Source: Bacteroidota bacterium (lineage in GTDB: Bacteria; Bacteroidota; Bacteroidia; Cytophagales; Cyclobacteriaceae). From it: a stretch of 64,000 nt of DNA. The position numbers and the translations under genes were made by a program. Position 1 is the first letter of the stretch. Each line of letters opens with the position of its first letter. Shown here in pieces: positions 41,557 to 50,154 of this stretch. Below the pieces are notes generated by a model. It ran no database searches. It worked only from the letters and a program-made list of their open reading frames with translations, and was not told the origin of the DNA. The DNA lies in the NCBI GenBank assembly GCA_016178785.1, contig JACOSO010000023.1:151771-215770 (forward strand), in the 5' to 3' direction.

Positions 41557-44067
41557 ATGCGAATTTTATTAGCGATAGTGTGCTTGCTCCATCTCACGGT
41601 TTCAAGCGCTCAAAATAATAGGCAGCCGAGCGCTTCAGAAATAAAGTTGAAATTAAAAAAGCTAAACTTCCTTGGGTCGGTTTTGTATGTTGCGGCTCAT
41701 CCGGATGATGAGAATACTCGGGCTATTTCCTATTTTATCAGTGAACAACTTGCAGCAACTGCTTACTTGTCAATGACTCGTGGCGATGGCGGACAAAACC
41801 TGATTGGCTCTGAAATTCGTGACCAACTTGGTTTGATCCGCACGCAGGAATTGCTCGCTGCGCGAAAGATTGATGGGGGGCAACAATTTTTCACAAGAGC
41901 GAATGATTTTGGGTATTCCAAAAATGCAGCGGAGACCTTTGAAATCTGGAACAAGAATGAAATCCTCTCTGATGTAGTTCGCGTTTATCGTCAGTTTCAG
42001 CCTGATGTGATCATTACGCGCTTTCCTCCCGATGAGCGAGCAGGTCACGGCCATCACACGGCCTCAGCGATTCTGGCGCAAGAAGCCTTTGAATTAAGTG
42101 GAGATGCAAATTCATTTCCTGATCAGGCGAAAGAATGCACTGTGTGGCAACCGAAACGATTGTTTACCAACACAGGTCGCTGGTGGAACCAAACAATCAA
42201 TGAAAAAACACCGGGGGTGATTACGATAAACATTGGTGCCTATAACCCATTGCTAGGCAAGTCATATTCGGAAATTGCGGCAGAGAGTCGCACCCAACAT
42301 AAAAGTCAAGGATTTGGATCATCGGGAAGAAGGGGTGATGCGCCTGAATATTTTGAATTTGTGAAAGGAGAAAAATCTACTTCAACGATTTTCGATGGCG
42401 TAAATACCACCTGGTCGAGGATAAAAGGCGCTGAAAAAATTCCTTCATTGGTTAATGAGGCTGTTATCAAATTCAAAGATGAAGACCCTTCGGCCACCAT
42501 TCCTGCTCTTTTAAAAATAAGAAACTCTGTCAGCGCGTTACCTTCATCAGTTTGGAAGACCAGAAAATTGAATGAAGTCAACCGATTGATTCAAGATTGC
42601 CTTGGGCTTTTTGCTGAGGCAACAGCTGATAGCTTTTGGTCACCGCCAGGAGGAAAAATCAAAGTGGCATTTGAGGTAATTAATCGAAGTGGGGCAACGG
42701 TTTCACTTAATCAGATTTCCTCAATCAACTTGTCATTTGACAGTGCATTCACTTATGATTTGAAGAAAAATGTTTTGTTGACTTTGAAATCGGAGAGGAA
42801 GCTGAATGAGAATCTGGGTTATTGTGATCCTTATTGGCTTCATAAGGATCACACACTTGGATTGTTTACGGTCAGCGATCCTGCGTTGATAGGAACTCCG
42901 GAGAATAGGCCGGCAATTTCATTTGATTTCACGTTCTCTATGAACAATGAAAAGTTTGTTGTTCAGGCTCCACTGATTTATAAAGTAACTGACCCCGTGA
43001 AAGGTGAAGTAACTCGACCTTTTGAAATTGTTCCGCAAGTTTTTGTCAACTTAGACAAACCTGTTTACATATTTTCCGATCAATCACCGCGTGATGTTCA
43101 CGTAATCTTGAAATCAGCAAACAGCAACTGTTCGGGCAAATTAGAATTGAAACTTCCTCTTGGATGGAAATCAGACCCTGAGTTTTATTCATTCGAAATA
43201 AAAAAGAGGGGGGAAGAGCAGCAATTTACTTTTAAGGTGTTGCCAGGAAGTGAAGAATCGACAACTTCAATCGGTGCCGCGGCTACCATCGACTCAAAAG
43301 AATTTCATCAATCATTGCAAACCATTCAGTACGATCATATCCCTACGCAGACATTGTTGCCAGAAGCAAAGTCAGAGGCATTGCGATTGAATTTGAAAAG
43401 AGATGGAAACGTAATTGGTTACATCAAAGGTGCTGGTGATGAAATCCCTTCGACCCTTCGAAATATTGGCTACGAGGTTTGGGAAATGAAGGATGAAGAA
43501 GTTACTGCTCCCAATCTTAGAAAAGTGGATGCCATAGTTTTAGGTATTCGTGCACTCAACACAAATGACCGTATCCGTCACTTCATGCCAACACTCCTCG
43601 ATTTTGTAAAGAACGGAGGAACGATGGTGGTGCAATACAACACTACTTCGGATTTGGAAATTGATAAGGACAAATTTTCGCCATTCCCGATCACTATGTC
43701 ACGCGACAGAGTCACTCAAGAAAACAGCGAGGTGCGGATTTTGAAACCAGATCATCCGTTGCTGAATTACCCAAACAAAATTACGGTGAAAGATTTTGAT
43801 GGATGGGTGCAAGAGCGAGGATTGTATTTCCCGTCTGCCTGGGCACCTGAGTACGAGTCTTTGTTGTCGATGAATGACGCTGGGGAACTAGCTCGGGACG
43901 GGAGCTTACTTGTTGCTGATTATGGAAGCGGCCATTACATCTATACTTCCCTTTCTTTTTTTCGCGAATTGCCTGAAGGTGTTGCTGGAGCCTACAAACT
44001 GTTCACCAATCTTGTCTCCATGAGAAAAAAGGATGGACCTGCAGAAGTAAAAGTCAAATCGAAATGA
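41557..44067 (+). CDS. Large secreted PIG-L family deacetylase
   Basis: An 836-residue exported protein. A signal peptide (MRILLAIVCLLHLTVSSA|Q) is followed by the PIG-L/LmbE deacetylase domain with the zinc motif AAHPDDEN (about 46-53), ITRFPPDERAGHGHHTAS with the second histidine cluster (about 150-167) and a long C-terminal region that includes a GATase-like fold (VWEMKDEEVTAPNLRKVDAIVLGIRALNT). Members deacetylate N-acetylated sugars or related compounds. The stop overlaps the start of a 38-residue membrane protein (ATGA), which in turn overlaps a sodium symporter, so these three act together. Confidence 0.88.
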   Translation: MRILLAIVCLLHLTVSSAQNNRQPSASEIKLKLKKLNFLGSVLYVAAHPDDENTRAISYFISEQLAATAYLSMTRGDGGQNLIGSEIRDQLGLIRTQELLAARKIDGGQQFFTRANDFGYSKNAAETFEIWNKNEILSDVVRVYRQFQPDVIITRFPPDERAGHGHHTASAILAQEAFELSGDANSFPDQAKECTVWQPKRLFTNTGRWWNQTINEKTPGVITINIGAYNPLLGKSYSEIAAESRTQHKSQGFGSSGRRGDAPEYFEFVKGEKSTSTIFDGVNTTWSRIKGAEKIPSLVNEAVIKFKDEDPSATIPALLKIRNSVSALPSSVWKTRKLNEVNRLIQDCLGLFAEATADSFWSPPGGKIKVAFEVINRSGATVSLNQISSINLSFDSAFTYDLKKNVLLTLKSERKLNENLGYCDPYWLHKDHTLGLFTVSDPALIGTPENRPAISFDFTFSMNNEKFVVQAPLIYKVTDPVKGEVTRPFEIVPQVFVNLDKPVYIFSDQSPRDVHVILKSANSNCSGKLELKLPLGWKSDPEFYSFEIKKRGEEQQFTFKVLPGSEESTTSIGAAATIDSKEFHQSLQTIQYDHIPTQTLLPEAKSEALRLNLKRDGNVIGYIKGAGDEIPSTLRNIGYEVWEMKDEEVTAPNLRKVDAIVLGIRALNTNDRIRHFMPTLLDFVKNGGTMVVQYNTTSDLEIDKDKFSPFPITMSRDRVTQENSEVRILKPDHPLLNYPNKITVKDFDGWVQERGLYFPSAWAPEYESLLSMNDAGELARDGSLLVADYGSGHYIYTSLSFFRELPEGVAGAYKLFTNLVSMRKKDGPAEVKVKSK

Positions 44068-44180
44068 CAGAAGAAAAACCACCTGTGTTTCAGTCATGGC
44101 AAACATGGTACTGGTTGGTACTTTCAGTTATGCTTGCCCAAGTAATCGTGTACTTTCTTGTCACTAATTCCTTTTCATGA
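44064..44180 (+). CDS. 38-residue single-helix membrane protein
   Basis: A micro-protein (MTEEKPPVFQSWQTWYWLV, then LSVMLAQVIVYFLVTNSFS) with an amphipathic front and one membrane helix. Both ends overlap the neighbouring genes in ATGA, so it is translated coupled with the PIG-L deacetylase and the symporter. Its size and position suggest a small accessory subunit of the symporter, as in other sodium/solute symporters with a short N-terminal partner. No experimental family is known to me. Confidence 0.75.
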   Translation: MTEEKPPVFQSWQTWYWLVLSVMLAQVIVYFLVTNSFS

Positions 44181-45883
44181 GCGGCATAGATTGGCTGGTG
44201 CTTTTTGGCACTCTCGCATTCATTGTTTTGTATGGAACATGGAAATCGCGAGGCGTCAAGAGTGTTGAATCTTTTTTGAAGGGCGACCAACAATTAAAAT
44301 GGTGGATGGTCGGTATTTCAATCATGGCCACACAAGCGAGTGCTGTTACATTCCTTTCCACACCGGGTCAGGCGATTGAAGACGGCATGAGATTTCTCCA
44401 ATTCTATTTTGGTTTGCCTTTGGCCATGGTAATCATCTCAGTTACCATGGTACCCATTTATTACAGACTGAAAGTTTACACGGCCTACGAATACCTTGAA
44501 ACTCGGTTTGACTTGAAAACACGAACACTTGCAGCGATTTTGTTTTTGATTTTACGAGGACTTTCAGTGGGCATCACTTTGTTTGCCCCTTCCCTCGTTT
44601 TGTCTTCCGTTTTGGGCTGGAATATTTTTTTCACCACGGTGCTAATTGGTATTCTCGTAATTATCTATACCGTTTCCGGAGGAAGTAATGCAGTAAGCAT
44701 CACGCAGCGTCAGCAAATGGCTGTTATCATGGGAGGAATGATACTGGCCGGAGTTATTGCATATTCACTTTTGCCATCAAGTATTTCGTTTGGAAAAACA
44801 GTTCGTATTGCTGGGGAACTTGGCAAGCTCAATATTGTCACTACGAATTTTAGCTGGAGCGATCGTTTTAATATCTGGTCCGGATTGTTTGCTTCTACTT
44901 TTCTTTTTCTATCCTACTTTGGCACCGATCAGTCGCAAGTGGCGCGCTACCTCGGTGGAAAATCATTAACGGAAAGCCGAATGGGTCTGATCTTCAACGG
45001 ACTTCTCAAAATCCCGATGCAGTTTGTAATTCTCTTTATAGGTGTTTTAGTTTTTGTTTTTTACCAATTTAATCAACCACCAGTTTTTCATAATCAGGTT
45101 TTATTGAATCAGGCGAAGCAAACTGAGCAGGCAGGAAAGATCAATGAGTTAGAAAAAGAATTCAACAAAACTTTTTCCGATAAACAAAAAGCCGTTGATC
45201 AGTTGGTGGGAGGGATTAATAGTCAAAATAAAATTGAAATTAATGAAGCTAAATCGGTCTATCAAAACCATAAACTCAAAGAAGATAGTATAAGAGCCCA
45301 AATAAAAACAACAATTGCAAAAGCAATTCCGGCCGCAAAGACCCAAGACAAAGACTACATTTTTTTAAATTTTGTTTTGACTCATTTACCGCATGGGGTG
45401 GTTGGTCTTTTGCTGGCGGTTATGTTTTCTGCAGCGATGTCGTCTATGGCTTCTGAATTAAACGCACTTGCATCAACAACTATGATTGATATTTATCAGC
45501 GGGTGTTTAAACGCGAAGCTTCCTCTAAGCATTATTTAATTTCGTCTAAATTTTTTACGGTGATGTGGGCATTCATCGCTATGACTTTTGCGGCACTGGC
45601 CAATTTTGCCGAGAACCTCATTCAGTTCGTCAACATTGTGGGCTCGCTTTTTTACGGAACGATCCTCGGGATTTTTCTGGTGGCGTTTTATTTGAAGAGA
45701 GTAAAAAGCAATGCTGTATTCTGGTCAGCGATAGCTGGTGAAACAGTGGTTCTTATCTGTTACCGTTTTTATTACGATGAGATCGCCTTTTTGTATTATA
45801 ACATCATTGGATGCTTGGTAGTGGTGGGTCTCTCGCTGATCCTTCAGCTAATTTTCGGGGAAAAAGAAAAGGCAACCGTTTAA
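44177..45883 (+). CDS. Sodium:solute symporter with long cytoplasmic or external insert
   Basis: A 568-residue SSS-family transporter with about 13 membrane helices, the SSS signature region and MFSAAMSSMASELNALASTTMIDIY near residues 415-440. Unusual is a hydrophilic coiled stretch of about 90 residues (300-392, rich in Lys, Gln, Asn and Glu) between two membrane helices. Coupling with the PIG-L deacetylase suggests uptake of a sugar or deacetylated product; the ion and substrate are not shown by sequence. The stop codon lies in the loop of a hairpin. Confidence 0.88.
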   Translation: MSGIDWLVLFGTLAFIVLYGTWKSRGVKSVESFLKGDQQLKWWMVGISIMATQASAVTFLSTPGQAIEDGMRFLQFYFGLPLAMVIISVTMVPIYYRLKVYTAYEYLETRFDLKTRTLAAILFLILRGLSVGITLFAPSLVLSSVLGWNIFFTTVLIGILVIIYTVSGGSNAVSITQRQQMAVIMGGMILAGVIAYSLLPSSISFGKTVRIAGELGKLNIVTTNFSWSDRFNIWSGLFASTFLFLSYFGTDQSQVARYLGGKSLTESRMGLIFNGLLKIPMQFVILFIGVLVFVFYQFNQPPVFHNQVLLNQAKQTEQAGKINELEKEFNKTFSDKQKAVDQLVGGINSQNKIEINEAKSVYQNHKLKEDSIRAQIKTTIAKAIPAAKTQDKDYIFLNFVLTHLPHGVVGLLLAVMFSAAMSSMASELNALASTTMIDIYQRVFKREASSKHYLISSKFFTVMWAFIAMTFAALANFAENLIQFVNIVGSLFYGTILGIFLVAFYLKRVKSNAVFWSAIAGETVVLICYRFYYDEIAFLYYNIIGCLVVVGLSLILQLIFGEKEKATV

Positions 45884-45891
45884 GTTGCCTT
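45869..45891 (-). terminator. Terminator of the DUF2911 gene inside the symporter 3' end
   Basis: AAGGCAAC (45869-45876) pairs with GTTGCCTT (45884-45891). Read on the minus strand the stem is followed by TTCTTTTTC, a proper U-tract, so it ends the DUF2911 transcript. In the plus direction there is no T run. Confidence 0.6.
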
Positions 45892-45913
45892 CGCTCATGA
45901 TATTTCATGAAAA

Positions 45914-46762
45914 TTACTTCAGTGATTTCTGAAGATCTTCATTCATGTTAATGTAGTCGCGATTGTTGTCTTTCTTGGCATCTTCCCAGGATTTTTGTGA
46001 TGCGGTTAGCGCTCCAGCTTTATCACCCAGAGCCTTATAGATCCGTGCCTTTTGATATTGCACCCAATAGAAAGTTGGATTCGCATCTGCTGCTTTGTCA
46101 ATCCATTCTTTTGCTTGTTTCAAATCTTTTCCTGTTTCCAAATAGTAGACGGCAGATTGAAAGTAAGCGCTTGGGTTTACTTTTGTGCTCGCCTCGATTG
46201 ACTTCATCACTTTTGCATCAAAGTCAACCCCGATGGAGAACTTTAACGAAGTGTTTTCCCACGCCATTTGGATTTTTGCCCACTTGCTGTCATCAGAAAT
46301 ATCTGTGATGTTGAATGTAAGGGTTTCAACTTTCTCGGTGAGTTTTTCTGATTTCACTTTGAAGTTTGCAGCTTCTTTGGTTTTGTCATAATGCTCTGTG
46401 TCACCACCGAGATCAAGATCCTTATACAATGAAACGGTCCACTCAGTAGCGCCCGGCCAGGTGAAGATCAAATATTTTCCTGCAGGTACTTTAATACCTT
46501 CAACAGTGACATCATCTGAAAACGAAATGATGGTGCCGGCATTAGCGCCAGTTCTCCAGATTTTGCCGAAGGGCTCAAGGAATCCCGCTCCTTCGCCAAA
46601 GATTTTCCTTCCTTTTACTCGTGGGCGAGAGTAATCAATTTTTACATCCGTCAGCCCAACAACTGTTGATACGGAACCTGCCGGGCTGGGGGCAGGAGCT
46701 TTTACCTGCGCGATTGAAGAAAGGCCAACCGCAACCAGGAATAAGGATAAAAATGTTTTCAT
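45914..46762 (-). CDS. DUF2911 domain-containing protein with TPR-like C-terminus
   Basis: A 282-residue secreted protein: signal peptide (MKTFLSLFLVAVGLSSIA|Q), then DUF2911 with VKIDYSRPRVKGRKIFG, EPFGKIWRTGANAGTIISFSDDVTVEGIKVPAGKYLIFTWPG and the MAWENTSLKFSI strand, and a C-terminal helical region with two TPR-like units (AYFQSAVYYLETGKDLKQAKEWIDKAADANPTFYWVQYQKARIYKALGDK). It is periplasmic and its function is unknown. Confidence 0.9.
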   Translation of the reverse strand: MKTFLSLFLVAVGLSSIAQVKAPAPSPAGSVSTVVGLTDVKIDYSRPRVKGRKIFGEGAGFLEPFGKIWRTGANAGTIISFSDDVTVEGIKVPAGKYLIFTWPGATEWTVSLYKDLDLGGDTEHYDKTKEAANFKVKSEKLTEKVETLTFNITDISDDSKWAKIQMAWENTSLKFSIGVDFDAKVMKSIEASTKVNPSAYFQSAVYYLETGKDLKQAKEWIDKAADANPTFYWVQYQKARIYKALGDKAGALTASQKSWEDAKKDNNRDYINMNEDLQKSLK

Positions 46763-46785
46763 AGTGAATTTGTTTTAAGTCGCGA

Positions 46786-46793
46786 CAAAATTA
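46786..46793 (-). promoter_or_regulatory. Candidate -7 element of the DUF2911 gene
   Basis: On the minus strand TAATTTTG lies about 24 bases upstream of the start and fits the TAnnTTTG box. A matching TTG is not clear. Confidence 0.35.
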
Positions 46794-46842
46794 GAATAGT
46801 TTAGAGCCGAATTTACTTTTTAACATTGCTTTAACAAAATCG

Positions 46843-47430
46843 ATGCGGCTTACTTCTGATTTCTATTTGAGAAAGAATGTGACCACGATTGCGAGACAAT
46901 TGTTGGGCAAAGTTTTATTCACAAAAGCAAATGGTCAGATCACAGGCGGACTGATTGTGGAAACGGAAGCGTATTCCTACAAAGAAAAGGGTTGTCACGC
47001 GCACAATGGAATGACTAAGCGTAATGAGGTGATGTTTGAGCCTGGCGGAGTGGCTTATGTCTATCTTTGTTATGGAGTACATGAGATGTTCAATGTGGTT
47101 ACAAATGGAAAGGGAAAAGCGGATGCAATTTTAGTACGCGCTTTAGAGCCTGTTGTAGGAATTGATACGATGAAGGACCGTATGAAGACAGAGGCGCAAC
47201 GAAGGATTACATCAGGCCCTGGCAAATTGACGAAAGCATTGGGCATTGATCGATCGCTCAATGGAAAAAAATTAAATGGCAATGAAATTTGGATTGAAGA
47301 TCAAAATTATAGAATTCGATCCACCAATATTGTAAGCGCAAAACGGATAGGGATAGATTATGCAGGAGAGGATGCGCTTCTTCCGTGGAGATTTTTTTTG
47401 AAGAATAACATTTGGGTTAGTAAATTATGA
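46843..47430 (+). CDS. Alkyladenine DNA glycosylase (3-methyladenine, Mpg type)
   Basis: A 195-residue repair enzyme of the AAG/MPG family: VARQLLGKVLF-type start, catalytic Glu in GGLIVETEAYSYKEKGCHAHNGMTKRNEVMF, GGVAYVYLCYGVHEMFNVVTN (the intercalating region), SGPGKLTKALGID and a RIGIDYAGEDALLPWRF end. It removes alkylated and deaminated purines from DNA. Single gene, divergent from the DUF2911 gene. Confidence 0.92.
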   Translation: MRLTSDFYLRKNVTTIARQLLGKVLFTKANGQITGGLIVETEAYSYKEKGCHAHNGMTKRNEVMFEPGGVAYVYLCYGVHEMFNVVTNGKGKADAILVRALEPVVGIDTMKDRMKTEAQRRITSGPGKLTKALGIDRSLNGKKLNGNEIWIEDQNYRIRSTNIVSAKRIGIDYAGEDALLPWRFFLKNNIWVSKL

Positions 47431-47465
47431 TGTCGTTTATAAGTTTTTAACGAACCAAGTATAAG

Positions 47466-48977
47466 ATGAATTCCAAAGTATATTGGGTGGCACTAGTCTT
47501 ATCCTTTCCACTATTTACTGAAGCCCAAAGTATACAAAGTGCTCCGTTTAAATCACTCAATTCAAAGTACGATGAGCAAAACCCTGTCATTGGTCCGGAT
47601 GCACTCTATTTTACGGTGGGCAATCATCCACAGAATATCGCGGGTAAGAAGGATTTGGGAGACATCTGGGTTTCTGTTTGGGTTGGTGGAGCATGGAGCA
47701 AGCCAATCCACGGAGGGGACGTGATCAATGATGCTGCTTACAATTCAGTAGCTGGCTTTAGCCCAGACGGCAAGACGATGTTTTTGCTAAGCCATTACGG
47801 GAAAAAAGGGACACTAGCTACAACTCAAGGAATCTCCATAAGTAAGCTGGGTGATTACGGCTGGTCTGCACCGGAAAATATTTCTATGCCTTACTTTTTA
47901 AACCGATCAAATTCTCTTTCCGGGATGATTAATGCATCGGAAAATATTTTTGTTTTTGCTGCTGACTCGTACAACACAAAAGGAGTGGAGGATATTTATG
48001 TGAGCTTCAAGAAAGATGGAAAGTGGGGTGAGCCAATAAACCTTGGGGGAGATATTAACACTCCTTATCAGGAATTAAGTCCATCGTTAAGCGAAGACGG
48101 AAAGATAATTTATTTTTCAACCAATGGAAGAAATGGTGAAGGAGGCTTCGATATATTTAAATCAACCCGACTTGACGATACTTGGCAATCTTGGTCCCGG
48201 CCTGAAAACGTGGAGTCATTAATCAATACGGAGGCACGTGAACTTTTCTACCGGCCATTCACCAAAGGCTCTGCATTTTTTACCACTACACGAAACAGTG
48301 ATGGCTATGGGGACATTCGTGCCTGGATAGACACTGTGGATGTTAAGAATCATCAGTATTTAAATCGCAAGAGCGTTGTTCAGATTTCAGGAACAATCAC
48401 CAATTCAAAAACAGGAGCGGCAGTTAAGGCTAAAATTTTTTTCAAGACTGATTCATTGCAGTTTGTTTACGCATCAGAAGATGGGAATTACTCTATTAAA
48501 ATCCCCACTAACAAATCGTACACCATTGAAATACTTTCGATTGGTTATGTGAATCTCTCTGATCGGGCCGACTTGCAGGTTTTTGATCTGAAAAACCTTC
48601 AAATGAATTTTAAACTTCAACCCATTGAAGTGGGAACAGTGGTGCAGATGAAGAACGTCTTGTTTTATATGGGCACGACAAAATTGCTTGAAGAATCATA
48701 TTCAGAATTAAATGTGGTTGTTGGTTTTTTGAATGACAACCCGCAAATAGAAATTGAGCTCGAGGGGCATACCGACAATCGAGGAGATTCTAAAAAGAAC
48801 ATGGTACTTTCACAACAGCGCGTTGATGTGATCAAAAAGTATCTTGTGTCGAGAGGCATTAATGCAAAAAGACTAAAAGGCAGAGGTTATGGAGATACCA
48901 GGCCGATAGCAACGAACGAAAATGAAGAATCACGCAAACTCAACAGACGTGTAGAGTTTTTGATCCTGAAGAACTGA
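47466..48977 (+). CDS. PD40/carboxypeptidase-regulatory-like/OmpA envelope protein
   Basis: A 503-residue exported protein with a signal peptide (ending TEA|Q), PD40/TolB-like propeller blades (NPVIGPDALYFTVGN; SPSLSEDGKIIYFSTNGRNGEGGFDIF), a carboxypeptidase-regulatory-like domain at about 305-390 (ISGTITNSKTGAAVKAKIFFK) and an OmpA peptidoglycan-binding domain at about 395-500 (EIELEGHTDNRGDSKKNMVLSQQRVDVIKKYL). It bridges outer membrane and cell wall. It heads a run of five co-directional envelope genes including a CHAT protease. Confidence 0.88.
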   Translation: MNSKVYWVALVLSFPLFTEAQSIQSAPFKSLNSKYDEQNPVIGPDALYFTVGNHPQNIAGKKDLGDIWVSVWVGGAWSKPIHGGDVINDAAYNSVAGFSPDGKTMFLLSHYGKKGTLATTQGISISKLGDYGWSAPENISMPYFLNRSNSLSGMINASENIFVFAADSYNTKGVEDIYVSFKKDGKWGEPINLGGDINTPYQELSPSLSEDGKIIYFSTNGRNGEGGFDIFKSTRLDDTWQSWSRPENVESLINTEARELFYRPFTKGSAFFTTTRNSDGYGDIRAWIDTVDVKNHQYLNRKSVVQISGTITNSKTGAAVKAKIFFKTDSLQFVYASEDGNYSIKIPTNKSYTIEILSIGYVNLSDRADLQVFDLKNLQMNFKLQPIEVGTVVQMKNVLFYMGTTKLLEESYSELNVVVGFLNDNPQIEIELEGHTDNRGDSKKNMVLSQQRVDVIKKYLVSRGINAKRLKGRGYGDTRPIATNENEESRKLNRRVEFLILKN

Positions 48978-49024
48978 CGATTGATTTTCTTTGTATTTTA
49001 GCTAGGGAAAATGAAAAGTTTAGA

Positions 49025-49489
49025 ATGAAGATCAGAACTACGTATGTTTTCTTTTTTCTGTTTTTCTGTTTCGGGTTGAATTGCTCCAATGATCCTTTGC
49101 CAACAGTCTGTGTTGATCCGCTTGGCGCTGACAATGTTAGAGTAAAGAAAAATCAAACTTTTTGTTTTAAAATACCTTTTTCCGGTTGTACTTATGATGG
49201 CTGTTTTTGGTTGACGCCTGACTTGCCTCAAGGCATCAGAGCTTACAAGTACTTTTCCCCGTGTACACTTGGAGAGATTGCAGATGTTGGTGTCGTAAAG
49301 TGCCTCAGTGAAGTCGCCAAACCTATTTCAGGCTTTACCAACACTGTTGTTCCGGCACTTCATCACGGTTATGTCATTCGGTTCCCCGATAGCACCTATG
49401 GCCGGTTCTTTATTGATTCCTGGTATCAACATTCAGGATATATAGACTCTATGTATGTCACTCGCCATTATCCGTTCGCTGTGAAATGA
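49025..49489 (+). CDS. Cysteine-rich lipoprotein (154 aa) in the CHAT operon
   Basis: I do not recognise a family. A lipoprotein signal ends in LNC with Cys20. The mature part holds six further cysteines (29, 47, 55, 60, 80, 93), which could form three disulfides in the periplasm, and an aromatic C-terminus (GRFFIDSWYQHSGYIDSMYVTRHYPFAVK). The next gene overlaps its stop in ATGA. Position directly upstream of a barrel and a CHAT protease suggests that it is a surface-exposed or periplasmic partner. Confidence 0.6.
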   Translation: MKIRTTYVFFFLFFCFGLNCSNDPLPTVCVDPLGADNVRVKKNQTFCFKIPFSGCTYDGCFWLTPDLPQGIRAYKYFSPCTLGEIADVGVVKCLSEVAKPISGFTNTVVPALHHGYVIRFPDSTYGRFFIDSWYQHSGYIDSMYVTRHYPFAVK

Positions 49490-50154
49490 GAAACAGTAAA
49501 AACATATTGATCATTCTTTTCATACTGGTGATAACACAATGCCGAGGCCAATATCGTGTGTTTATTTCAGCTGGATTCACTCAATCTTATGGTGGCAATG
49601 TGAATACATTTCTTAAAGCTTCCCCAGCGGCCTGGACAGCAGATGTTGAAGTTGACAGAAAAGTTTTCGGATCCCTTCATTTGGTCAGTGGACTGTCGAG
49701 CTATGGAGTTGGCTACTCATCGACCAAAAACATATTTGGCCCGGCAAACAGCAATTATGAAGGGAGATTTTTAGCTGTGCCCATCATGGCGCGCTGGAAT
49801 TTAGGTAACCGAAATTTTTATTATATCGACTTTGGTATCGTTGCTTCCTACCTGGTTCAGGCTAAGTTGACAGAGTCACTAGACAAATTTAAAAACGGGA
49901 ATCTCATCGTTTATAGTGGCGACATAGCGCCTCATCTCAATCGGTTTTTTCAAGTAGCCAAATTTCAGCAAACATTCGTCTTCAATCGATTCTTAATTTC
50001 AATCTTTTTTATTTTTGAATTTAAAGGACAGAACACCCTTAAAGATTTATCAGGCCATTGGGGACTAAATGCCCAACAATCTACTTTCATTAACTCAAAT
50101 GGCTATTCCGATTTTTATGCCTATGGTTTTAAAATGGGGTGCAGAATTCGATGA
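49486..50154 (+). CDS. Outer-membrane barrel-like protein in the CHAT operon
   Basis: A 222-residue secreted protein (signal MRNSKNILIILFILVITQCRG) with alternating amphipathic strands (YRVFISAGFTQSYGGN, VDRKVFGSLHLVSGLSSYGVGYSS, NRNFYYIDFGIVASYLVQAKL, ...FYAYGFKMGCRIR). It is probably an outer-membrane barrel of PorT/OmpW style. No named family is recognised. Start and stop overlap the neighbours in ATGA on both sides. Confidence 0.65.
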   Translation: MRNSKNILIILFILVITQCRGQYRVFISAGFTQSYGGNVNTFLKASPAAWTADVEVDRKVFGSLHLVSGLSSYGVGYSSTKNIFGPANSNYEGRFLAVPIMARWNLGNRNFYYIDFGIVASYLVQAKLTESLDKFKNGNLIVYSGDIAPHLNRFFQVAKFQQTFVFNRFLISIFFIFEFKGQNTLKDLSGHWGLNAQQSTFINSNGYSDFYAYGFKMGCRIR

